From UBA8752 sp002336475 (GTDB lineage: Bacteria > Bacteroidota > Bacteroidia > Flavobacteriales_D > Sanyastnellaceae), in NCBI GenBank assembly GCA_943846755.1, contig OX044365.1, forward strand, positions 930,001 through 994,000: a stretch of DNA of 64,000 nucleotides, written 5' to 3'. The position numbers and the translations under genes are program-made. Positions 47,801 to 59,998 of the stretch are shown one piece after another (positions within the stretch are counted from its first letter, which is position 1; each line of letters opens with the position of its first letter). The notes beneath the pieces were generated by a model that was given only the letters and a program-made list of their open reading frames with translations, made no database searches and was not told where the DNA came from.

Positions 47801-48917
47801 TGCTGTCCGTGTACTGCGCCCAATCGTCGCAGCTCACATCCACCAAACTCTCACCGGTGATGACAGGAGCCATCTGGTCTTCAACATGAATGTTGCGGAC
47901 GCAAGTCGCGGTTGTGGATTGTCCACACCAATCTGTGGCCGTTACCGACCAGGTCTGGACCACTGTGTAGCAGCCTTCGTGCACGTCGTCGTCAGAATAC
48001 GTGAGGTCGGGAACCGTGCTGACTTCATGGCTGATGTGCACATCGGCAAGTGAGTCGCAATCGGTGATCACATAAGTCGGTGGATCCATTGGAAGGTCCA
48101 CGTTGCAGTACATGTCCGAAACAACGGTGGTATCTGCTGCACACGTCACCTCTACCACTGGGGCAGTGGTATCGGTGATGGTGACCAACTGGTGCTCAGT
48201 GGTCTCGTTTTCGCAATCGTCCGTTGCAACCCACGTCAAGGTGTAGACTGTGGTGCAGGTGTCGGGGCCACCCACTTCTACGCTCTGCAAAGTGGGTTCA
48301 AGGTCATTGCAGTTGTCCGAGGCTGTGGCTTCCACCAAACCGGTCCACTCTGCGAGGGTGAGGTCAGGATAGAAATTGTTGCCCGGTTCGCATTCGAAAC
48401 TGGTATCTGCCGCTTGGATTTCCGGTGCGATGATGTCCTTGACCTCAATGGTCTGTGTGCAGGTCGCGGTGGCCGTCAAGCCGCAGGCGTCGGTGGCCGT
48501 GGCAGACCAGGTCCGCTCGATCACGTAGCAGCCCGCTCCGTCGGTGTGGGTCACAATGTCAAAGGACACGGGCTCGCTCACCTCGTAGTCGCAGTTGTCG
48601 TCGCCAGTTGCAGTCGCTGAGCCCAACGCCGCAATCGTCGTGTTGGAGTAGCAGTCCGCATCGGAGTACACAATCGTGTCCGATGGGCAAGTGATGGTCA
48701 CCGTCGGCGGTGTGGTGTCGAAAATGTCGATCACCTGGGTGGCCGTGGCGTGGTTGTCGCACTCGTCGCCCGCTGACCAGTGCAGCGTGTAGAATCCGTA
48801 GCAGTCGTCCTCGTGGAACACCGCGCTGGTCACGTGCGCCGTGACGTGGTCGTCGCAGTTGTCGGTCGCCGTAGCCGCCACCCAAGGCTTCCCACTGGGC
48901 GTGCGTGTAGCCCGCAT
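44808..48917 (-). CDS. Giant HYR-repeat surface protein, C-terminal segment (frame 3 of a broken gene)
   Basis: C-terminal part of one gene that starts at 53755. The real coding part begins near 48875, after a one-base surplus; the first eight residues from 48917 are out of frame. It contains about ten HYR-like modules (typical: DTTAPVVEVTCAADTTV, ending in DNC...CxxxxxRTWTATD), each with paired cysteines, then a beta-rich domain and a canonical T9SS type A sorting domain (SSLVPNPTADFAEVRF...GMYQVRMVSNNYLTVRKLLVNN). HYR domains are Ig-like and adhesive. With two bases removed the whole gene is 2981 residues. Confidence 0.85.
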   Translation of the reverse strand: MRATRTPSGKPWVAATATDNCDDHVTAHVTSAVFHEDDCYGFYTLHWSAGDECDNHATATQVIDIFDTTPPTVTITCPSDTIVYSDADCYSNTTIAALGSATATGDDNCDYEVSEPVSFDIVTHTDGAGCYVIERTWSATATDACGLTATATCTQTIEVKDIIAPEIQAADTSFECEPGNNFYPDLTLAEWTGLVEATASDNCNDLEPTLQSVEVGGPDTCTTVYTLTWVATDDCENETTEHQLVTITDTTAPVVEVTCAADTTVVSDMYCNVDLPMDPPTYVITDCDSLADVHISHEVSTVPDLTYSDDDVHEGCYTVVQTWSVTATDWCGQSTTATCVRNIHVEDQMAPVITGESLVDVSCDDWAQYTDSILVEATDNCDSDVTLTFTQNMASGVCPESYLRTYTAVDDCGNHTDFEQIIRVFDWTPPTVTIECPDSLEVWSGDACLADIGTAVGGEATATLEDNCDPNPSIESITYMDSDPMPLMAGDDATPEGCSTVERTWKAVGVDQCGNRDSVTCVQVIMIYDTVAPAFNLMPESITVGCDENYDVALPVAEDNCDTDVNQSCTNEIVYTLPGCPSGYVDTWTCVANDDCGNSTEISWSYTIVDEHDPEITVSCAAGVTVYKDADCNVELPTDEPTVTVEDCDPDVTVLITGPVETVTPNDSEADDDTPEGCYSVSQVWTVTATDCSGNATTETCTRLVTVMDTIAPVFPSTPESLTLDCAQNYDAGIPVADDNCDTDVTQSCSNEIVYTLAGCATCYVDTWTCTASDDCGNTSTISWSVTVTDTTAPDLIIACQDSLTMYNDADCHVDLLASPPSYGVNDCDTGVAVVISGPIQTFTPELDSVNVGCYVVNQIWTVTATDCKGNSTSEECEQVITVVDTIAPAITCPADTLLPCNTSLEPEVTGFASAVDGCSNVVVVYSDSTELDECDLVKSITRTWTAYDECQNTSTCVQFIEIEDITPPQITFSGGVGNGEVIELCCAEPGERIALPDPIEIDIVDDCGVVDTTFEEVRSGTVPGDTYLTCSAQTPEPFANGESCSGFDPHSLRLFGFPDSPQGTAFFSNVGPGEVVYEDSTSWTVTMTVVNNSRADAGFDVSITYGEGLGWEAWTSRGVPSSYKLDCGDLEDNHEEWMYFILQQGTFTGWGAYEGSSFSLTHQPVSEFFGCQVGESANNMNTNYGFSSWLLYNGTLVVDGMPYNVQSSGDVFGDLDCCLAFSVERNYEFRDCLGNITSFSYTILREGADCSDVDPESQGTADSGHTPVVVSGNGDLVGNKTPIAISSLVPNPTADFAEVRFTVNQPMRVRADLTDMSGELVDQLFDAPVQPGSTYTIDLNVGSLANGMYQVRMVSNNYLTVRKLLVNN

Positions 48918-50170
48918 AGTGAGGGCCGCAAGGGGCCTCCGTATCCGTCACATGGATCACAGGATCGATGATGTCCTTGACCTCAATGGTCTGTGTGCAG
49001 GTCGCGGTGGCCGTCAAGCCGCAGGCGTCGGTGGCCGTGGCAGACCAGGTCCGCTCGATCACGTAGCAGCCCGCTCCGTCGGTGTGCGTCACAATGTCAA
49101 AGGACACAGGCTCGCTCACCTCGTAGTCGCAGTTGTCGTCGCCAGTTGCAGTCGCTGAGCCCAACGCCGCAATCGTCGTGTTGGAGTAGCAGTCCGCATC
49201 GGAGTAGACAATCGTGTCAGCAGGGCAAGTGATGGTCACCGTCGGCGGTGTCGTGTCGAAAATGTCGATCACCTGGGTCGCCGTGGCGTGGTTGTCGCAC
49301 TCGTCGCCCGCTGACCAGTGCAGCGTGTAGAATCCGTAGCAGTCGTCCTCGTGGAACACCGCGCTGGTCACGTGCGCCGTGACGTGGTCGTCGCAGTTGT
49401 CGGTCGCTGTGCCGCCACCCAAGGCTTCCCACTGGGCGTGCGTGTAGCCCGCATAGTGAGGGCCGCAAGGGGCCTCCGTATCCGTCACATGGATCACAGG
49501 ATCGATGATGTCCTTGACCTCAATGGTCTGTGTGCAGGTCGCGGTGGCCGTCAAGCCGCAGGCGTCGGTGGCCGTGGCAGACCAGGTCCGCTCGATCACG
49601 TAGCAGCCCGCTCCGTCGGTGTGGGTCACAATGTCAAAGGACACGGGCTCGCTCACCTCGTAGTCGCAGTTGTCGTCGCCAGTTGCAGTCGCTGAGCCCA
49701 ACGCCGCAATCGTCGTGTTGGAGTAGCAGTCCGCATCGGAGTACACAATCGTGTCCGCAGGGCAAGTGATGGTCACCGTCGGCGGTGTGGTGTCGAAAAT
49801 GTCGATCACCTGGGTGGCCGTGGCGTGGTTGTCGCACTCGTCGCCCGCTGACCAGTGCAGCGTGTAGAATCCGTAGCAGTCGTCCTCGTGGAACACCGCG
49901 CTGGTCACGTGCGTGGTGACGTGGTCGTCACAGTTGTCGGTCACCGTAGCGCCACCCAAGGCTTCCCACTGGGCGTGCGTGTAGCCCGCATAGTGAGGGC
50001 CGCAAGGGGCCTCCGTATCCGTCACATGGATCACAGGATCGATGATGTCCTTCACCTCAATGGTCTGTGTGCAGGTCGCGGTGGCCGTCAAGCCGCAGGC
50101 GTCGGTGGCCGTGGCAGACCAGGTCCGCTCGATCACGTAGCAGCCCGCTCCGTCGGTGTGGGTCACAATG

Positions 50171-53755
<3,585 letters not shown>

Positions 53756-54059
53756 TGTCAAGAATTTGGTCCGTGGTGCAGTTTTGAACCGCTGCGCGCA
53801 CGCAGAAAGATAAATCAAGAAAGAAGAATCAGGAGGGCGCAACTGCCTGACTACCAACCTACCATGGTCTAATTCACCGCACTAAATTCGCCTCATCTTT
53901 AATTACGCATTGTAGGAGTGCACCTACCTCTATTTCGGCGGAGATTAGATTAATTATATACGGCATAAAAAAATCCACTCTGGTCGATCCCATCAGGTCG
54001 TGTTGGGACGAGCTCTATGTATTGGGCAGTCATCCATCATCGGCCATCTTTGTGAGGAC
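53756..54059. other. Divergent intergenic region
   Basis: A 304-base AT-rich gap between the giant HYR gene and the bestrophin-like gene; both promoters should be here. I see no further gene or clear motif. Confidence 0.5.
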
Positions 54060-54956
54060 ATGATCCTCTACAATCCCCGTTCTTGGTTTGGCCTGATTTT
54101 CGAGTTCCACCGCAGCGATACGTTTCGGAAGATGATTTGGGTGCTGCTCGCCTTTGCGCTCTACACCACCGGGCTCACTTGGGTCGAACTCCAATACCGT
54201 GAGTATTTCGCGTTTATCGATACTGTGACCGTGCACTCGCTGCTGGGCTTCATCATGGGCCTGCTGCTGGTTTTTCGGACCAATACCGGCTATGACCGCT
54301 GGTGGGAGGGGCGCAAGCAGTGGGGAGCCTTGGTCAATTCAACCCGGCATTTTTCCTACCAGCTGGCCGCCCTGCTGCCCGGTGAGGAATTCGCCGAGGA
54401 CCGTGCGGCCTTGACCCGGCTGATCGCCTCCTACCCTTCCGCCCTGCGCCACCACCTGCGCCGCGTCGCGCCCGACGAGACCCTGCGTCGCTTGGCCGAA
54501 GACAGTCCCCATGGACTTCAAGCGGGCGACATTGCCGCCTCAAATCCGCAGCACATCCCCAACGCCATTGCCGCCGAACTCTATCGCCGCATTGCCGCTT
54601 GGAACCGTTCGGGTACCATCTCCGGCGAGATGCTCATCAACCTCAACAAAGAGCTCGCCCGATTCACCGACATCACAGGCGCATGTGAGCGCATTCTCAA
54701 GACGCCCATCCCCTACGGATACAGCCTCTTCATCAAGAAATTCATCTTTGCTTACACCCTCACCTTGCCGCTGGGATTGGTGAACCAGTTCAACTGGTGG
54801 ACGGTTCCGCTGGCGACCTTCGTCCTCTATGTATTTGGATCGCTGGAACTGTTGGCAGAAGAAATTGAAGAGCCTTTTGGAACGGACGCCAACGACTTGC
54901 CTACCGACCCGTTGGCCGATACCATGCGGACCAATGTGGCAGAACTGCTCGCGTGA
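54060..54956 (+). CDS. Bestrophin-like (UPF0187) membrane channel protein
   Basis: A 298-residue protein of the bacterial bestrophin family, pentameric ion channels of the inner membrane. NPRSWFGLIFEFHRSDTFRK at the start, GFIMGLLLVFRTNTGYDRWWEGRKQWG (the family core with FRTN and RWWE), and the C-terminal half with helices and EIEEPFGTDANDLP (the conserved acidic cluster) are all typical. The ATG at 54060 matches the family start. It converges on the next gene with a single base between stops. Confidence 0.93.
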   Translation: MILYNPRSWFGLIFEFHRSDTFRKMIWVLLAFALYTTGLTWVELQYREYFAFIDTVTVHSLLGFIMGLLLVFRTNTGYDRWWEGRKQWGALVNSTRHFSYQLAALLPGEEFAEDRAALTRLIASYPSALRHHLRRVAPDETLRRLAEDSPHGLQAGDIAASNPQHIPNAIAAELYRRIAAWNRSGTISGEMLINLNKELARFTDITGACERILKTPIPYGYSLFIKKFIFAYTLTLPLGLVNQFNWWTVPLATFVLYVFGSLELLAEEIEEPFGTDANDLPTDPLADTMRTNVAELLA

Positions 54957-54957
54957 T

Positions 54958-55731
54958 TTAATCCATGACGCACCGACCGTAGCCCCCGACTGATTTCGCG
55001 ACATTGTTGTTGCGGTAGACCCCGTCAGAACCCGACATGAACACCCTGTGCCAAGGGTAGAGCGTAGAGAATTCGGTGGCGGTCCAGATGTGTGTGATCA
55101 CCCCCTCGTTGCCAAAGGTCCCATTGGTGAATGTCTGTCCACCTGGCAGAAAAGCCATGCCGTGGTCGTCTGTGCCGTTCCACATGACGCTGTCCTTGAG
55201 TTGCTCCCCTTGGTTGTCTCCCCGAAAACCTGTGGTCTCCAGTTCAAGCTCCTCGACCCCGATGGCCGCCTCCATCGCGAACCAATCCGAATCGGTCGCC
55301 ATGTGCCATCCCGCAGGGCACAGGTCCCACTGGGTGAAAGCATGCCAATTGTACAGCACCCCGTAGTCGGCATAGGCAGTGGTCGCCATGGCCGCGGCGA
55401 CATCGGTTCCTGCATAGTCCAAGACAAACGCATGCGGCGCCCAGTTCATGGAAGAGGGGAGCGAAACGGCGGGCAAGTAGCGGCAGTTTTCTGCAAACCA
55501 ACACTGCTCGCCAATCTGTACCACACCATACTCGTGGCCTTGGTGCGTGATGCTGGCCTCACAGCTCAACCCTGAATCCAATGGCCAAGTCAGGTCGTAA
55601 TACGAGAGCAGCAGCACCAGGTCTGCGCTACCGACAACCCCGTCGTTGGATAAATCGGGATTGAAACAGGCTTCTTGGCCCCGGGATGGAACCACAAAAA
55701 ACAGGAGCAAAAGGGCAGGAAATAGACGCAT
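54958..55731 (-). CDS. Secreted FISUMP-domain protein with N-terminal EF-hand segment
   Basis: A 257-residue protein with a signal peptide (MRLFPALLLLFFVVPSRGQ). Residues about 22-48 (CFNPDLSNDGVVGSADLVLL) look like the single EF-hand/half-dockerin segment that other proteins here carry at the C-terminus. The rest is a Fibrobacter-type major paralogous (FISUMP) domain: VQIGEQCWFAENCRYLP, the 'DWFAMEAAIG' stretch, and GGYGRCVMD at the end. FISUMP proteins are exported and of unknown role. Confidence 0.87.
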   Translation of the reverse strand: MRLFPALLLLFFVVPSRGQEACFNPDLSNDGVVGSADLVLLLSYYDLTWPLDSGLSCEASITHQGHEYGVVQIGEQCWFAENCRYLPAVSLPSSMNWAPHAFVLDYAGTDVAAAMATTAYADYGVLYNWHAFTQWDLCPAGWHMATDSDWFAMEAAIGVEELELETTGFRGDNQGEQLKDSVMWNGTDDHGMAFLPGGQTFTNGTFGNEGVITHIWTATEFSTLYPWHRVFMSGSDGVYRNNNVAKSVGGYGRCVMD

Positions 55732-55838
55732 ACAAGGAATTTGGGTCCTTGTAAGATGGGTATTAATCCACTGATATACAATTACTCACGCCTCATCACG
55801 AGGGCGATTGCGCCTGCTGCGAAGCGGTGCTGCTCGAA

Positions 55839-57440
55839 TCAGAGCAGGTAGTCCATGCTGGAGAAGGTGGAGTGGCGGCCTGACACCACGCCTTCCAACA
55901 TGTCCTTGCGGCCTTCACTGCACGCCACCAAGGTCCGGATGCTGAACGACCTCAAAGCGGCACGTACTGAAAGGGTCGCGACAGCACTGTCTTTGCGGCC
56001 CGTAAACGGCAGCGCATCGGGTCCGCGCTGGCAGCTGGCGTTGAGGTTGACGCGACACACCTGATTGACGAGCTGGTCGATCACCTTGCCCATCGCCTCG
56101 GGGTTTTGCGAGAAAACGCTGGCTTGCTGGCCGTAATCGCTCTCGGCAATGTCTGCCATCACCTCCTCGATGTCCTCGAACTCGATAACGGGACAGACGG
56201 GCCCGAACTGCTCCTCCTTGAAGATCTTAGTCGCGCGACTCACCGGGAACAGGATGGCGGGGAAGAAAATGGAACCCGCGGTTTGTCCGCCTTTCTCATT
56301 GATGACTTTGGCGCCCATTTCTATGGCCTCCTCGACGTAGGCCTGCATGGCCTCCACCTTTCCCTTTTCGGGCAACGGAGTGATGTCAGCATCGGCAAAC
56401 GGCAAGCCTGCCCGCAACCGGTCTGTGGCCGCAGCAAACTTCTCTAGAAACTCAGCCCGAACGTATTTGTGTACGTAGATCACTTTCAAGGCAGTGCACC
56501 GCTGTCCATTAAAGCTCCAAGCACCGCTCACACACTGCTTGACGGCGAGGTCGAGGTCTGCGTCGGGCAGGATGATGGCGGGGTTTTTGGCCTCCAAACC
56601 GAGCACTTGACGCACGCGGTTGGGCTTGGGGTGCTGTGAAATCAGGGCGTTGCTGGACTTGCTGTTGCCAATGAGGGCGAGCACATCTACCTGGCCGCTC
56701 TGCATAATCGGCGCAGCCAATTCTCGACCGCGGCCGAAGACGACATTGATGACGCCTGGAGGAAAGCAATCGCGGAAGGCTTCGAGCAGGGGTGTGATCA
56801 ACAGCACGCCATACTTGGCAGGTTTGAACACCGCGGTGTTGCCCATCAGGATGGCAGGCAGCAGCACACAGAACGTCTCATTGAGCGGGTAGTTGAACGG
56901 CCCGAGGCACAGCACGACCCCCAGAGGCCCGCGGCGAATTTGTGCCAGCGTGCCCTCGACGTTGTGGATGTGGCTGCCCTCGCGGTGGAGTTGCTTGTAT
57001 TCGGTGATGGTCTCCCGGAGGTAGTCGACGGTGCGGGTAAACTCTTTGACGGCGTCCTTCTTGCGCTTGCAAATCTCCCACATGAGCAACTTCACCACCA
57101 GTTCGCGCTCTTGCACCATGCGGTCGATGAACTTCTCCATGGCCGCGATGCGCTCTGCTGCTGGAGCGGTCGCCCATGCGCCTCGTCCGTTGTCGTATGC
57201 CTTGCGGGCTGCGGCCAGCGCCTCAAGCCCTTCTTTTCTGGTAAGGTCCGGGGCAGAACCCAAGTGAACGGGAACCTCTGCGCCATTCTCGAGCGTTTGA
57301 ATGGGACTGAAGACTTCCGCCACTTCACCTTTCCAAGTGCGCAATTCACCATCGATGAGATAAGTCCTGTGATGGACCAGGCCCTCAAAGGCATCTTTAG
57401 AATCCAACGTAGCGTCTTGTGCGGGAATGGCGTGCGTCAT
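55839..57440 (-). CDS. gapN: NADP-dependent (non-phosphorylating) glyceraldehyde-3-phosphate dehydrogenase, ALDH family
   Basis: A 533-residue aldehyde dehydrogenase. The catalytic set is present: Asn183 (PFNYP), Glu283 (LGLEAKNP) and Cys315 (FNGQRCTA). The ending NASCQRGPDALPFTGRKDS matches GapN, which oxidises glyceraldehyde 3-phosphate directly to 3-phosphoglycerate with NADP and no ATP gain. The long N-terminus with HRTYLIDGELRTWKGEVAEV also fits that group. Another ALDH substrate cannot be excluded. It is 73 bases downstream of the HAD-like gene on the same strand. Confidence 0.85.
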   Translation of the reverse strand: MTHAIPAQDATLDSKDAFEGLVHHRTYLIDGELRTWKGEVAEVFSPIQTLENGAEVPVHLGSAPDLTRKEGLEALAAARKAYDNGRGAWATAPAAERIAAMEKFIDRMVQERELVVKLLMWEICKRKKDAVKEFTRTVDYLRETITEYKQLHREGSHIHNVEGTLAQIRRGPLGVVLCLGPFNYPLNETFCVLLPAILMGNTAVFKPAKYGVLLITPLLEAFRDCFPPGVINVVFGRGRELAAPIMQSGQVDVLALIGNSKSSNALISQHPKPNRVRQVLGLEAKNPAIILPDADLDLAVKQCVSGAWSFNGQRCTALKVIYVHKYVRAEFLEKFAAATDRLRAGLPFADADITPLPEKGKVEAMQAYVEEAIEMGAKVINEKGGQTAGSIFFPAILFPVSRATKIFKEEQFGPVCPVIEFEDIEEVMADIAESDYGQQASVFSQNPEAMGKVIDQLVNQVCRVNLNASCQRGPDALPFTGRKDSAVATLSVRAALRSFSIRTLVACSEGRKDMLEGVVSGRHSTFSSMDYLL

Positions 57441-57513
57441 GCGGATATAACCGCAAAAAGACCATTCGGTTCACTGCAAATGCAAAGTGGCAGAGGGAAT
57501 TTAACTGGCCCAC

Positions 57514-58218
57514 TCATAAACCACTATCTACTTGGCAATCAACCCCCTGATCTTCAATTAATGCTGAGAATTTGGAAATAGAGTACACCGTATCCACGGA
57601 TTCTACCTCGGATTCTTCCCCATGGTCAGGGGAGACCATCAGCCATATTTGTCCGCAACCACATTGCTTGGCCGCTTCAATGTCAGACGGCACCGCTCCC
57701 AAGTAAGCCGGTTCGCCCTCTTCACTGTCGGGAAGCCTGCCGATCAAGACCTCCAATATCTCGGCCTTGGTTTTGCCATCTTCGGATACCGCATATGTAT
57801 CAAACAGCATAGAGGGATTCCAGCCCAAGCGGTCCATCAAGATGGCCAATGTCAATTGGTCCAATGACGTGCACAAACCCAGCGGGTGTCCTGCTTTTTT
57901 CAGCCTCTCAATGGTCTCGGCGAAATAAGGGGGCGTGACCATCGAACTGCTGAATTGAATGAAGCGCTGAACGACTTTTCGGTAGGCTTCGGTCAAATCA
58001 AAAATGCGCTGCTCATCGGGCATTGGAACAGCCAGGTGTTCCGCATAAACCCTCCTCACAGCTTGGTCAAAAGTCAACCCAGGTGCACCATCGAGTGCTT
58101 CCGAATCGAGTTCCACATCAAACATGCGGAATGCCGCGGACAGCCCTTCTTTAAAAGCCCCAATCAGGTTGGGCACAAGGGCATTCATATCTAGCACAAC
58201 TGGAGAAGCTGACTTCAC
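57514..58218 (-). CDS. HAD-superfamily protein with degenerate active site
   Basis: A 234-residue protein with the cap and core layout of phosphonatase-like HAD hydrolases (GLTFDQAVRRVY cap start; GHPLGLCTS motif II; GKTKAEI motif III lysine). Motif I is LDMNALVPN: the nucleophile Asp10 is kept but the second acid is Asn12 and the usual GT is missing. Motif IV is GAVPSD in place of GDxxxD. It may be a weak phosphatase or a non-catalytic member. It lies upstream of gapN. Confidence 0.75.
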   Translation of the reverse strand: MKSASPVVLDMNALVPNLIGAFKEGLSAAFRMFDVELDSEALDGAPGLTFDQAVRRVYAEHLAVPMPDEQRIFDLTEAYRKVVQRFIQFSSSMVTPPYFAETIERLKKAGHPLGLCTSLDQLTLAILMDRLGWNPSMLFDTYAVSEDGKTKAEILEVLIGRLPDSEEGEPAYLGAVPSDIEAAKQCGCGQIWLMVSPDHGEESEVESVDTVYSISKFSALIEDQGVDCQVDSGL

Positions 58219-58477
58219 TTTTCAGAATTTCTATTCCCGGAAGTACAGGCATTCGCCTTCAATTCAGCATATCCGCGTCTTGAAGATTATATCATCCCGA
58301 CTTGCCCATTGGATTAAGAAATGGTGACGTTATACAGCCTCATATCGCGCTTTGGATGTTTCATGCCCATGCCGATGGGACCACCAGTTGGGGGCCTATC
58401 CAGCAGACCAGGCCAATAAAAGAGTCCACGGCATTGCAAAAGCAGCCTCCACCTGCCGAACTTCGCGCTGCGGAAAT
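58219..58477. other. Intergenic region before the integrated element
   Basis: A gap of 259 bases that holds the promoter of the original tRNA-Arg gene, expected near its right end. Nothing else was found. Confidence 0.4.
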
Positions 58478-58552
58478 GTCCGCACGAGGTCCCGTAGCTC
58501 AACTGGATAGAGCATCTGCCTTCTAAGCAGACGGTTTCGGGTTCGAGTCCCG
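58478..58552 (+). repeat. Left attachment repeat (attL)
   Basis: 75 bp identical to 62602-62676 (offset 4124). Identity begins ten bases before the tRNA 5' end and stops in the T stem. Confidence 0.9.
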
Positions 58553-58561
58553 CTGATAACC
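58488..58561 (+). pseudogene. tRNA-Arg (TCT) copy with disrupted 3' end
   Basis: The first 65 bases equal the intact tRNA at 62612, through the anticodon loop CTTCTAA and the T loop. After that, CTGATAACC replaces ACGGGATCA, so the acceptor stem GGTCCCG has no partner. It is not a functional tRNA. Confidence 0.9.
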
Positions 58562-58585
58562 AGTCATTTGCCCCCACCTCAGGCG

Positions 58586-58608
58586 AAAACGTGCCAGCAA
58601 ACGTGCCA
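58586..58608 (+). promoter_or_regulatory. Candidate arm-type integrase binding site, left
   Basis: Two ACGTGCCA boxes separated by GCAA, preceded by AAA; the same 23 bases occur at 62402-62424 in the same orientation. It lies 34 bases inside attL and ends at the start of the integrase gene, so binding could also repress it. Confidence 0.6.
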
Positions 58609-58610
58609 AC

Positions 58611-58937
58611 ATGCACCACGCTTCACGCCCCGACGGTCTCCGTCTCCAACGTCTCAAGTCCAACTCCTTTAAGGTCACCTTCCGCATCGGTGATCGCCGC
58701 TACCGCTTCGCTGACGGCAGGCCCATCGGCCTCCCTTTGCGTCCCAATCGCGTATCGCCTCGCCACAGGCAAGAGGCCGCCACAGAGCTCCTACTGGCCT
58801 TTAAGCAAGCGCTAGACCGAGGATGGCGACCAGACCAAGATGAGCGCCCAGTGACGCTCCAAGAGCTGCTCTCCAGTTACTCCCCTGCATCTGATCACAG
58901 CGAGAAGTACCGCAAGGGCCATGGTCACCTCTCGTGA
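58611..58937 (+). CDS. Tyrosine integrase, N-terminal part (frame-broken)
   Basis: A 108-residue frame with a basic N-terminus (SNSFKVTFRIGDRRYRFADG), as in arm-binding domains of Bacteroidota integrases, followed by the beginning of the core-binding domain (VTLQELLSSY). It stops at 58937, while the remaining protein continues in the next frame from within CTCTCGTGATGG; one surplus base separates them. With that base removed the integrase would be 360 residues (58611-59694). Either a real frameshift mutation, a programmed shift, or a base-calling error. Confidence 0.7.
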   Translation: MHHASRPDGLRLQRLKSNSFKVTFRIGDRRYRFADGRPIGLPLRPNRVSPRHRQEAATELLLAFKQALDRGWRPDQDERPVTLQELLSSYSPASDHSEKYRKGHGHLS

Positions 58938-59694
58938 TGGCTTTCAAGCCCATCTGCAGCGCAAAGGGAAGCTGTCCATGGAGCTGCACCAACTGCCCTC
59001 ATCAGAGGTGCAAGACTACCTCTCTGGCTTCCTCACCCCTTCTACCTTCAACCACGAGCGCAAGCGCCTCTCTGCCATCTTGAAGCCTGCATTCAATGCT
59101 GCTGGCCTCCCCAACCTCATCACGCAGATCCCCAAGCGCAGAGAGAAGGCCACGCTTCACAAGCCGATACGAGATGTTGCAGCTGTGCTAGAGGACATCA
59201 AGGCCTTCAACACCAACCTCCACCTCTGCTGTATCCTCACCTATGGCTGTCTGCTCCGACCCCACCAGGAGATCCGCCAACTCACCTGGGGGGATTTTGA
59301 TGAGCAACTGACACGGATCTCTCTGTCTGGAAGCCGCAACAAGAGCGGTCGGAACAGAATCGTCCCCATCCCTCAGTATGTGGCAATGCACCTCCCACCT
59401 TGGGGGTGCACACCTCCTCCATCGCAAAACATCTTCAGTGAGGCGGAAAAGCCCTTCAACGCTGACTACTTCAAGTCCCTGTGGACGCGTTACAAGGCCC
59501 AGAGCAGGCTCATCTCACCTGACCAGACCCTCTACAGTTTTCGGCACACTGGTGCCATCAGCGTGTATGAAAAGACTGGGAACCTGCGCACAGTGCAGAC
59601 TGTCATGGGGCATGCTTCTATGGCTGTCACCCTCGGTTATCTGCGTGGGCTAGAAGTGTGTGCACTCAACGCTGACGAAATGCCTCGGCTATAA
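58921..59694 (+). CDS. Tyrosine recombinase (integrase), core-binding and catalytic part
   Basis: A 257-residue frame with SAM-like core-binding helices (about 20-80) and the catalytic domain. Visible active-site residues: Arg in YGCLLRPHQEIRQLTW, Lys in SGSRNKSGRNRIVPI, the YSFRHTGA motif (Tyr replaces the first His, as in many Bacteroidota integrases), the MGHAS His, and the nucleophile Tyr in TLGYLRG. All are intact. It joins 58611-58937 by a one-base shift. The gene sits just inside attL of the tRNA-Arg element, the usual place for the enzyme that made the insertion. Confidence 0.88.
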   Translation: MVTSRDGFQAHLQRKGKLSMELHQLPSSEVQDYLSGFLTPSTFNHERKRLSAILKPAFNAAGLPNLITQIPKRREKATLHKPIRDVAAVLEDIKAFNTNLHLCCILTYGCLLRPHQEIRQLTWGDFDEQLTRISLSGSRNKSGRNRIVPIPQYVAMHLPPWGCTPPPSQNIFSEAEKPFNADYFKSLWTRYKAQSRLISPDQTLYSFRHTGAISVYEKTGNLRTVQTVMGHASMAVTLGYLRGLEVCALNADEMPRL

Positions 59695-59998
59695 CTGACC
59701 ATGTCTCAAGAGAAAACATCCTGTCTAATGTTCCTATAGGATCAGTCAAAAACAGGGAAAAAGACCTGTCGCCGAAAGAATCAGCAAAAGAGCAAACGCC
59801 GCATGCCCCAAAACAAGGAACAACCACACCTACAAACCGTGATCACTCGGCCTGCCCGTTGTAGCCTCACCTCTTAACGCAAACACGCTGACTAAAACCC
59901 CATACTGCACCAAAATCGGTGCTAGACGCCATCCTGGTATCGCTTGAATTAATTCGTGATCCATTGCTGCAGCCACACCATCGACCTCGAGCTTTACG
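59695..59998. other. Non-coding stretch in the element
   Basis: About 304 bases between integrase and the convergent cargo gene. Only short frames without support occur; I see nothing definite. Confidence 0.4.

Noticed and set aside
58302..58526. Plus-strand frame ending SARGPVAQLDRASAF, also at 62339-62650
   Set aside because: The ending is the translation of the tRNA-Arg repeat, a well-known source of false genes.
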